Source: Erodium maritimum
Lineage: Eukaryota > Streptophyta > Magnoliopsida > Geraniales > Geraniaceae
DNA: 64,000 bases
Direction of reading: 5' to 3'
NCBI GenBank assembly: GCA_963921825.1
Contig: OY997592.1
Span: forward strand, 57,866,336-57,930,335
Part shown: positions 54,705 through 64,000 of the stretch, in pieces
Layout: every line of letters starts with the position of its first letter
Position numbering within the stretch: the stretch's first letter is position 1
Notes under the pieces: generated by a model
Database searches by the model: none
Told to the model about the DNA's origin: nothing
Seen by the model: only the letters and a program-made list of their open reading frames with translations
Translations under genes and position numbers: made by a program

Positions 54705-56984
54705 ACTTGTGCTTAGTGTTCATAAAAAAACATGTGATGAAGTGATAAAAATCATGTTTGGTTTTGGAAATTGAGGTGATAAAACTAATGTTCAATGTTG
54801 ATAAAACTAGAGTAAAGTGTTGATAAAACCAGTGTAAAGTGTTGATAAAATTACCCATATATAATTTCTTTTTAAATCATCCTGTCACGCCCCAAATCCG
54901 GTTTTGACCGGACTCGAGACGTGAACTAAATAACAAATAAAAATGGTAACTTTAAAACCAAAAAGAGTCTCCAATAATAGTTTAAAAACTCCAAGCAACC
55001 TCAAGAGTCAACAACTTAGTAAAAGAAACAAATAATAAATAAGTTTAATGGCAATTAAGCAGTACGTCTCTAGACCAAGCTAGCCTAAGACCCTCGCTAG
55101 CTCCCTAGCTCCAAGAATCGCGCTAGACCACATCCTACTCAAAACCTGTAAAACAATAAAGTAAAGGGGTGAGCTTTCGCTTAGTAGGAAAAGGTAGTTA
55201 AGGTGATGAGTGTTCACTCGTCACCACGAGTAACCGTCCAATTAGGGCATACTAGCAAAGCACAACACTAATAACACCCACTGAGAATACAAATCACAAA
55301 CACACTTACATGACCACTATCAACCTGTACTCACATCACTTATCCAATCATCAAGCATACAATACACAGTAAAACAATCACACGTCCCGTACCGCAGTCC
55401 CCGAACTCCGCCGGTTGTACACAGCCCGACTCTATCATATCGTACCGGAACACTCAGCATCGACCTAGATTTCTTCTCGGAACCGCATCGGGGCACAGTC
55501 ACAATGCATCATACCGGAACACACAGCATCGGCCTAGATGTCTTCCCGGGAATCCGTCGGGGCACAATCACAACACATCATACTGAATCACAAATCGTCG
55601 GTCTAGATACTCTACACCGGCATACCCCCTCGATGTAGGTATCGTACCGGAACCACACCCCGGGGGACCGCGCATACGTGGGACCACAACGTTGGCCTAG
55701 GTACTACCCTACACCAGCGTACCCCCTCGGTGTAGGTACCATATTAGAATACAACTCCTCTTGGAACACACATCAAGAAAAATGTCACGCATCATAATGC
55801 CATAGTTCAACCACGACTTACCAAGCCCAACAATCTTACCACAACACGACACATCGGTCTATCAACCACCCGATCATATCACAAACATTGGTTCACGTCA
55901 TATCACACTTGCCAAAACACAACAACATACTACACCGAGTATACCACATCATGATTCTCAATCTAGTCACGGATAAAACACACATCAAGCTTCACAATCA
56001 ACGATCATGGCATCACAGTCAACACACAACCTAGGGCTCGACATGGCCCGCATGCATTTCTACAGCACAACAATTTCCCAAACTTGCGGCTCGACATGGC
56101 TCGTAAGCTATCCCTTATTTCACTCGTTCCACACATCCTAACATGAAATTCTAACAATTATAATGAGTTTTCCCAACCTATATGCATACTAGTAACTTTC
56201 CGTAATTAAACCGGTATTCGATGCTTTCCCTACCTCGAACGCTTTCCAAACGCTTAGTCACTTCACGAGGTCCAAAAGTCTCCTCCGCCGGGCTCGGGTC
56301 CAAAGTCTAAGATTATAAGCAATACACGAATTAATGCTAATTCAAGTGTGGATTAAAGAGGGAAATACCCAAATTAATCCCAATTGCTCAACTGCTCAAA
56401 ATGGGCTTGGAAGGCCCATTTTGCCCGGAATCGGGAAAACGTCCCTCGGGACTCAGGAAATTCCCCTTTTCGTGTCTAACATTCATAATTAAATTACTTG
56501 TTCCAACGTACTTGACGGAATTAAATTCCGAGGTCCGAGTGTTCTAAATTTGTAATTAAAGTTTCTAAGCGTTTTCCCCGAAATTTCATGAATCACATCC
56601 ATAATTCGTTCCGGGTGCGAAAACATCGTCCCGGGGTTCACCCACGACCGTTCAAACTACGAAACCACCAAAACCCGTACATGTGGGCCCCACGGCCACA
56701 CTTGGCCGTGGGTGGCCAGACCGGACCGACCGGTCATGGCCCAAGTGAGGCCGACCATGGCCGGTCCCGGTTCTAAGGGTGGCCGTCCATGCCGGTCACC
56801 CCCTCCTCCGGTTGCCGGATTCCGGCGACTGGCCGGAGCTCCGGCGAGCCTCCGGTCGCCGGAAAAATACCTAATCTCTCCAACAAGCTCCTAACTAGTT
56901 CTAGGTTCTCCATAACACCAATTTTAAGCTTTAGAACTTCAATTTTCACCTCAAACAATCCAAAGTTTCAAGACTCATGGTGGG

Positions 56985-58447
56985 TGACACTCTGAGAATT
57001 AACTCTCAGAATGGAACGGCAAGCGTACCGGTCGTCAAGTAGTATTCGGGGTTTAAGTCCGAGATATCGTACCCAAGGGAGCAATTAGACAAGCACTTTA
57101 GTTAATTAACTCGCTAGTCAAGCTATTCCTATAATGGTGTTTGGTTTGTTTTGAAAAATAATAAATTCATGTAAATAATATGTAATATAAATGATCCGAG
57201 AATAGAGAACAAATTCACAAGTGGATTGGATAACAGAGATTAAAGGCGATCTAGGACATTGACGGGGTCCGAATGTGATGAATAACTTAACGGATTCCGA
57301 TACACATTTGCAACTAATACTATTCTAAGGGCAACGGGAATTCTCTAAGTATAGTCCTAACCATCTCTCGATCGTATTAGGACCCTAATATACTCGGTCC
57401 ACCTAATTATCTCTAATCTAGGTGTAGAGCGGTATATAGCATTATGTTCTATGAATTCCTCTAACTTTCGGGTTTTACTTCTATAGTTATTGCACTCGTG
57501 TCAGTCTAACCATATTCTGAATTAGATTAAAACCTGAGCTATCTAATTCCTTTTTCCTCCAATTAACCTCATTTCTCAATTGTTGGTTAATACGATTGAA
57601 TCAATTATCACGTGATCAAGGCAACAAAGCATTAAGAACGGAATTAGATAAACAATATCCTAATACTAGTTTAACAAATTCATAACCAAAATAAGTTAAA
57701 TCAATTCATCACATCGTTCCCCTAGCCCTAGATCAATGAGGATTTAGTTCATCACAATGAAATACGAACACAAAGCAATGATAATAACAATAATAATCAT
57801 ATTGACTGAAAAAGTAATACAAATATCAAAGTATAATCAAAACCTACGAAGAACCTTCGATAATGAGTTTGTATATCTTGTTTGATCTTCAAAACCTCTT
57901 CCCAAAGTCTCTAAAGCTCTCTCCCAATGTGTTTTTGCTCTGAAATTCGTGATCACCTATAATTCTGACCTAATTCCTACTTATACCCGCTCAAAACTAA
58001 GGTTAAAATAGGAAGGTTACACTTAAAAACTGACATAATCGCGCCAGTGCATGTCGCACGCACGCCGTGCACTGGGCAAGCACCATGCATGCTGGCCGCA
58101 CGCCCTGCGTTGATCCAAACGTCAATTTGCGATGCTCTCTGTCCAATATGCACGCCCTGCACTCGGCGTGCGCTCGGCGTGCGTGGTGCATGCTGGCCGC
58201 ACGCCATGCGCTTGGCGTGTGTTGTGCATGTTGGGTGCATGTCGTGCGCCCAGCGTGCGCCTCTGAAATTCAGGTCCTTTTTGCCTTTTTTTGCTCCGTT
58301 TCCATCCCGAATTTCCCGATTCCTTTGGAGATCGATAAACTGCACAAAACAAGAGAAATATTCATCAAACAACACCATCCCGGGACTGAAAAGCTCAAGA
58401 ATGTGGGCTAAAAACATCTCAAATAGATGTATTTTACGTTCACATCA
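56985..58447 (+). mobile_element. Solo LTR of a second LTR family, nested
   Basis: TGACACTCTGAGAATTAAC to GTTCACATCA, 1463 bp, with perfect duplication GTGGG (56980-56984, 58448-58452). Internal landmark GTATTCGGGGTTTAAGTCCG. It sits inside the 54883 solo LTR, so it is younger. It carries a GC-rich repeat at 58035-58265. No internal region; orientation is taken from TG...CA only. Confidence 0.82.
58035..58265. repeat. GCACGCC..TGC GC-rich degenerate repeat
   Basis: About ten irregular units built from GCATGCTGGCCGCACGCC and CGGCGTGCG words, in a sharply GC-rich patch inside an AT-rich LTR. Confidence 0.65.
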
Positions 58448-59770
58448 GTGGGTTTCATCAAAAACAACTCAAATCAAGTGATTTCCATCATCAAACTCCA
58501 TTTCTTCTTCACAAATCAACATCTAAACCATCCAACACCCAAAACCCACTAGTTCAAGTCACCTCTACTCAAACCCACAACACCAATTTCATCAAATAAG
58601 GAAATAACGGATACCAACCTCTAGGAAGTGAAGAGATGAAGAGGATGAAGTAGATTTGGTGAAGAAATGCCACTAAAGGAGCTCCCTTTGTCTTGCTTCT
58701 TCTTCAAGCTTTAATGGAGTTTTACACCCTCTCTCTTCTCTATGTGGTTCGGCCAACAAGGAAGAAATGAGCTGAATTTGTTGCCCCATGTGGTCTTAAC
58801 CTCAAAGTGGAAAAGCCCCTTTCGTCCTTTAGCCCATCTCTCTATTTTGTCCATATGTTGGGACCAATTGGTCTTTTAACCCACTTTTCTTACCCTCCAA
58901 GCTAACATGGACATGTGTCCATGTGGGGACCACTCCTACCAAAAATATCTCAGCTCATATTATTTTATTCGTTAATACTCCAAAATCGACCTAGTTTGAC
59001 CTGGGTTTGACTTTTTCACAAAAGGTGTCATTTGAAAGGAAATGACCCAACTAAGCTAACCGTAACGACGGCTAAGCGTTTTGGGTCCCAGAAAACTCCC
59101 GAATGACTTTCGGAGTCATCAGTTGACTTTTCCAGCAAAAAGTCAACTTTCGCCTAAATTCACCGGTTTGACCGGGATCGACCGGAGGCGGTTCTTACAC
59201 ATCCCCAAAATAATTTATTTTTTTCTTACTTTAAAACATATTCACCACTGATCTTGTTAGAAAGCCCTTGAAAAAACAAAGATATTGACGCAAGTTTGAA
59301 GTCAGTCGGAGTTCAAACGAAGCGGGAAAAATTAAATCATGTTTAGTTTTGAATAATGAGGTGATAAACCCAGTGTTGATAAAATCAGTGTAAAGTATTG
59401 ATAAAACCAGTATAAAATGTTGATAAAAATTACCCAAATATATATTTTTTTAAATCAGCCCTAAATTTTTTTTGTGCTTCAAAATATATTCATGACTGAT
59501 CTTGATAGAAAGCTCTTGAAAAAAAAATATTGGCGCAAGTTTGAAGCCAATCGGAGTTCAAACGAAGCGGGAAAAATTAAATTTGTGAGTTGGTAAAAAA
59601 AATATGATAGTTTTACTAAAAAAACCCTACAACTTACAAAAAAAGGTGTTGTTTTTTCTACAACTCAATTGCATCTCATCCATCCATTCTTAATTTGGAT
59701 GGCTTGGATTGCTTCACACGGTTTTTACGTCAAGAGGTGGTTTCTATTTGATTTCTTCTCATGTAAAGAA

Positions 59771-61551
59771 TAAAAAAAAGGGTTCTTTGAAGAGTTTTTT
59801 TTTACATGAAACACAAGGGTCAGAGAATTTTTTTTAATTGATTTGCGTGCAAGATGAATTTCTTTTGTTCTCCATCACTCTACCAAAAACTGGACAATAT
59901 ACACTTGAATTCTCACAATTGTTTTGATAAGAATAGGTGTTAGCACACATCATTGGGTTTGTTCGTGTGAATACTTGTAGATGGAGGATCTTGTTGGAAA
60001 CGCCTTGATCTAAGAAGAGCATGGAAGCGTATTTACTCAAAGGTCTCCGTCTCGAACCAGACACTGAAACTACAAGAGGTAACGATTTCTGTTTGTTTTT
60101 TTATCGATTAATTGATTTACATGGATCCGGCTTTTGGATTTTAGAATTAAATTTTAATTTTCCTTAGCAATATGTATGTTAAAACCCAACACCCCTTCTC
60201 TTCTCACCGACTCTGCTACACTACCTTTTCTCCTTTTTGCCTCCCTGGTTCACACAGATTTGGTCGTCCTGATTATTTCGTCGTCGATTGGTCGCCGCTT
60301 CTCCGTTCTAGTGTTGTGGCAGTGGTTCATCTCGGTAGGAGGGTTGGCCGCTTCAGTTTCGGCCTCTATGGCCGTAAAACTCATCTTTACCGAGCCCTCA
60401 TTCCATGTTTCTTGGCGATGGCTCAAAGTACTCGGCCGAGTGAGTTTCTTTGCCGATGAGTTTTCCTCTGTGGAACTTGTCAAAGGTGCTAGGTCATGCT
60501 GGCTCGGTGGTACTCCCTGTGGAATGACAATCGAGGTTCCATTTTTGTGGAGTTCCAAGGCGGCGCGGATCGGGTTCCTGAGTTGTTTGCGCAAGGTCGT
60601 GCTCCTTTTCCTTCTAGAGAACCCATGGAAGGAATCGCATATGGCATCGTTTATCCAGCGTCATCTCGTGGAGGTCGTTCGTGTTTTCACTTCTCTCGTG
60701 AAGGACCTCGTATATCGTGGTGATCGCTCAAGTGAGTATAGCTTAGATATGAACTCAATATCCGACCGTTTGGATCGAAATCTTTGCAACCATCGTTCTT
60801 CGGCATACTGGGTTACCCAACTTCCATCTACGAGACCTTGTGTGTCCTTCAAAACCCATTTTCGTCACGTGGTCCAAAAATCATGATTGTTGGTTGTTGG
60901 TTTGTACATTTTGTTCTTCACCGGAGGTTCTTGGTGATTGTGTGGTGGATGTAGATGTAGGGCCAGTGGCTCAAGGGTGGATCCATGCTCCTACAATGAG
61001 GATGTCGACCGGGACTAAAGATCTGGTGCTCTAGCCTCTAGAGTGGTCTTATTTGAGATACGGGATTTCTCCAATTACAAGATTCTTTGGTGTTGGCCAC
61101 CAGCATAGTTGTTTCTGTCGATTTGGCTCATCTTGGAATGGTCACCCTCGTGGTCTCATGGTTGGGTTGTATTTTTTACTTTCATTTCTTATTTGTCACT
61201 TGTGAAGGCTCTGCTCTTACCTTAATTTCAGATATACTTCAATTTTCATGTTTCCCCGCCTATGCCGGTGGGGGCTTGTCGTTGAGGTGTTTGTCACTGA
61301 CGGGTATTTTTTTGGTGTTTTGGCCTCTTTTCGGTGGTTTTGACTATCAGACTATCTCTATCGATTAGCGGTGTTGACCGTCGACGTGTCGGTATCCTCT
61401 ACTATTTAAGGTGGTTCCGATGAGAGAGTATTTTCTACAAGTACGTGTAAGCTTGGAGTATTCTGCATGGGGTCGGAAGGTGGTGCGGTGGATATAGTTG
61501 TGATGCATTTTTAGGCTTAATGGCTAGAAAATCTCGGTTGTAGACCTTTTT
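59771..61551. other. Unassigned; long plus-strand frame without a domain
   Basis: A 236-residue frame (60176-60886) is open, but another register of the same DNA reads RGSIFVEFQGGADRVPELFA then GRAPFPSREPMEGIAYGIV with two stops, which looks more protein-like. The surroundings (G/T-rich 3' side, TTTATTATTTGTCACTTGTG) resemble retroposon DNA. I do not recognise a family and would not call a gene. A spliced leader-like GAGGTAACG is at 60077. Confidence 0.35.
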
Positions 61552-62512
61552 TAGGGGAAACGCTGGTTCCTAACCTTTTTGAACCTTTGGTTATCACGTC
61601 CTAACCCAGACCAACCTTTGGTTACAATTCCATACATGAAAGGTTGGGAATTTTACAATAAGTATAAAAAACTGTTAAAATTTTGGATGATGTTAGTTTT
61701 AGTTACGAAATGTCTTTTATGCCCTCAAGCCCTCTTCTTCAACCTTCCTGACTGCCAATCTTTATGCTCTGCCACCAACAGAGGCAATACTGAAATGATA
61801 TATATCAATCCAGAATAGCAATATCAACTACTTTCTACCCCGATGTACTAAAAAGGAAACCTGAATTTCACATCTTTACACGATTATCCAACTCCAAAAC
61901 AAATGAAAATTTCAACCCATATATCATTTCCTTTTCCCTCATTTTCTCAGCAACCAAAAAAACTCAATCTAAACTACTTTCTACTCGATTTACTTCCAAG
62001 GAAACCTAAATTTCACCTCTTTACACAATTTCCCAACTCTAAAACAAACAACAATTTCAAACCATATAGCAAAAGAGGCAATACTGAAGGTGAAATTCCT
62101 TGAACTCGGTTTCCTCTTTCTCCGTCCGTTGAACCATATGGAAAGTGAAATTGTAGAGAGAGGTGAGCTGGGCTGGTTGGGGGAGGAGAGAGGAGAGTCT
62201 GGTTTGGGTTGGGAGAGAAAGTGGTGGTGAGAGATTGGGGATTTGAAGGGATTAGGAGGTCGGTAATGGCGATAGAATATACCAAAGGCAGAAGGGGTAT
62301 AGACGGTCGGGGAAAAATTGTCATTAAAAATTTTCAAACCCATCACGTGACTTTCACATGCTAGATGAGGTAACTGTGTTGTTAACTTGGACATATTTTT
62401 ATATTTTTTGTAAAATTCACAACCTTTTATGTATGGAATTGTAAGCAAAGGTTGGTCTGAGTTAGGATGTGATAACCAAAGGTTTAAGAAAGTTATGAAC
62501 TAGCGTTACCCC
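61552..62512. mobile_element. Non-autonomous MULE-like element with about 120-bp TIRs
   Basis: The left GGGGAAACGCTGGTTCCTAA and inverted right GGGTAACGCTAGTTCATAAC ends continue in parallel for about 120 bp (TTTGGTTATCACNTCCTAAC, CAGACCAACCTTTG, TACAATTCCATACAT). Flanking 9-mers CCTTTTTTA / CTTTTTTTA agree at 8 of 9 positions. It is inserted in the poly-T end of the LINE that follows. The interior (61690-62400) has no intact gene. Confidence 0.75.
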
Positions 62513-64000
62513 TTTTTTTATCAATAAGAAAAATATATAAATGAAACCTCATCCGAGGACGAAAAGGAGTACAAGACCAAATATATAGATACAGATGAAA
62601 AAAACCCTAAAGATGGACGCAACCATCTAAAAGGGCACAACCACAAGACGGAGCACAATCGAGAAAGCACAACCTCAAGACGAAGAGAACCTACAAGGAT
62701 TGAACAAGTACAATGAAGGAGAATTCCAATAATAGGAACATCAGCAACCTGATAAAGGTGTAAACCAAACAACCATGGCCTAATAACCAAATTTTACAAA
62801 CATAAAGCCCAAAACAAGGAACAGAGATAATAGGCCTATAACCCTGTTTTTGCAACCATGAAGTTCATAGAGAAAGTGGTCTAGTGTCCGGGTTTTCCAA
62901 CCATGAAGCTCAATAAAAAGGCAGTCAGCTTCTAGATCGTCTCGAGCTTACAAGCAGTTGAAGAAAACTTTAAATCTAATCAGAGCCTCAATTGAGAGAG
63001 TTGGAGGACGCCAATACGCCGATGGTCAACACCGCTAAACGACATAGAATGAACGGTGCAAAAAGCAGTGATACTCAAGAGCCCTAGAAACAGTAACACC
63101 TCCATATCCAACAAAGGGCCAAAGACCCGAAACAACCCATCAAAGGCCAACACCTAATACATTACGCCCCTACCAATAATGTGTAGGGAAACCAAAGAAA
63201 TTGAGATGAGACTAAAACTAGGGACTGAGCAGAGCTCTACAAAAAACTGAAGAAGTAGAGGGAATAGCAAGACCCATACCGACTGCAATGACGAGGGCAG
63301 AGGGAATAGCAAGATCCATACCGACTGCAACAACAAGGGCCCAGCTCCACAACGAATCAATGACCCGATCGGTCAGGAAACGCTTCCCATGGTAGAACTG
63401 TAACTAATGAACGGAGGAGCATCACGAATCTAACTTGAACTGGAGCATCAAGCTTGACCACACGCTAGAGCTCGAACTTAGTCCTCCGAAACCAATTCCA
63501 TTCAACACTGAGAAAAGCCCTTAAGGGGGAGGTTTGATGTTTTTACCGAATACGAATTCAGACCTCCAAACAGGAAATATCAAGTCATCACTTCCGAGAA
63601 TCTGATGTTGGAACTCAAGCTGAGTGTTCCAAAACCGTGATTGGTAAACCTTCACCGAACAAAACCAAACGAGGACCCATAGGGGAAGACCTGTAGTTAT
63701 ACCGAGCATGAGCCAACCTGAGCCCGAAAAATCTGATACCAATACCAGCAGAGAAGCGCAACGCCACTCCAAAGGCCACACCTCCACCGAGACAGACTCC
63801 CGGAGCACCTCCGGGGATGGAAATCAAAATGCGCCACCAAGTCTTCGCAGCTACCAGAAGCATCGAGCTTCAACACGAGAAGGCCGAAAGAACACAAGCA
63901 CCGACAACGCCACAAACTAGCAGGACCACACCCGAGCAACGACCAAACCCAGCTCCTAAGAGCTAAACTCCTCGGACAAGTTGCAAAGAGGAAAAATTCC
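62513..64000 (-). mobile_element. LINE-type retroposon on the minus strand, 5' end beyond window
   Basis: The left edge is poly-T (62513-62520) followed, on the minus strand, by a T/G-rich 3' region (CTTGTACTCCTTTTCGTCCT, TTGTGCTTTCTCGATTGTG) as in other LINE tails here. 63229-63340 contains a direct repeat of about 50 bp (GAGGGAATAGCAAGACCCAT ACCGACTGCAA). 63520-63920 has overlapping GC-rich frames in several registers, none with a recognisable domain. Decayed. Confidence 0.5.
63251..63340. repeat. Direct repeat of about 48 bp
   Basis: GAGGGAATAGCAAGACCCAT and GAGGGAATAGCAAGATCCAT, both followed by ACCGACTGCAA and then CAAGGGC or CGAGGGC, 48 bp apart. Confidence 0.8.

Larger units (their letters stand above)
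54883..59199 (+). mobile_element. Solo LTR, TGTCACGCCCC superfamily, group 2, with nested solo LTR
   Basis: TGTCACGCCCCAAATCCGG to GGCGGTTCTTACA with perfect duplication CATCC (54878-54882, 59200-59204). Removing the nested 1.47 kb leaves about 2.85 kb. The GGGGTGAGCTTTCGCTTAGT block, CCGGTATAC/TCTAGATGTCTTCCCGG minisatellite and CGACCCAACTAAGCTAACCG near the end match the 27551 and 33185 copies. Inserted in the GTTGATAAAA element. Confidence 0.92.
53794..59770. mobile_element. TIR element with GTTGATAAAA subterminal repeats, later filled by insertions
   Basis: Inverted similarity: the left ATTAGAAACCACTCTTA and right (inverted) AATAGAAACCACCTCTTG ends, and the long block at 54035-54135, whose reverse complement recurs at about 59465-59586 (GTGCTTCAAAATATATTCAT GACTGATCTTGAT...). 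A second direct copy of that block is at 59225-59342. Between lie about 18 copies of GTTGATAAAA / GGTGATAAAA (54155-54390, 54715-54860, 59355-59430). With the inserted LINE tail and LTR removed, the element is about 1.3 kb. Superfamily undecided. Confidence 0.6.

Overview
This is nuclear DNA of a flowering plant, almost certainly a eudicot. It holds a GT-AG spliced plant beta-carbonic anhydrase gene, a plant-specific B3-domain gene, plant-type Mutator (FAR1/MULE) and PIF/Harbinger proteins, plant L1-type LINEs and LTR elements primed by initiator-Met tRNA. I cannot name the species. Only two ordinary host genes are recognised: a B3-domain transcription factor (22631-25918, minus) and a cytosolic beta-carbonic anhydrase (37879-39193, minus). 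Almost everything else is nested transposable elements.

Region by region. 1-9690 looks like one large Mutator-type element, open on the left. It has a FAR1-type transposase (minus), four small minus-strand genes (three of them clear paralogs of 88-89 residues), and one plus-strand gene for an extremely acidic nuclear-type protein. Nearly all the non-coding DNA carries dozens of copies of a short degenerate motif, TTTGCGGATA/TTTGAGAATA. This accessory-gene and motif architecture is the best candidate here for an undescribed system. 9721-10085 is a foldback MITE in a TA microsatellite. 10824-14540 is a decayed PIF/Harbinger SANT gene split by a solo LTR. 14562-15095 is a LINE tail, 15148-15180 a Helitron-like 3' end, and 15890-20890 a second solo LTR (minus) carrying a 1.7-kb retroposon with an RRM protein. 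20970-22389 is a truncated LINE.

22631-25918 is the B3 gene, with a tandemly duplicated 87-nt AT-hook-type exon. 26090-37700 holds two more solo LTRs (27551-30198, 33185-36513, the latter carrying a 730-bp TRIM-like element) and decayed retroposon DNA. 37879-39410 is the carbonic anhydrase gene with its TATA box; a stray copy of its upstream region lies at about 46370-46680. 40860-45850 stacks an L1 ORF2 relic, a 1.2-kb retroposon and a 1.6-kb TIR element with a 9-bp target duplication. 47510-49305 is an L1 ORF1 relic. 49363-52941 is a MULE with about 300-bp TIRs whose right TIR was hit by a PIF/Harbinger derivative encoding two SANT proteins but no visible transposase.

53157-53727 is a hAT-like element. 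53794-59770 is a TIR element rich in GTTGATAAAA repeats that was later hit by a LINE tail and by a solo LTR, which itself holds another solo LTR. 61552-62512 is a MULE-like TIR element, and the window ends in a minus-strand LINE. Insertion order can be read directly from target duplications, giving a layered history of the locus. Five solo LTRs of one TGTCACGCCCC superfamily, with no internal region left, point to strong LTR-LTR recombination.
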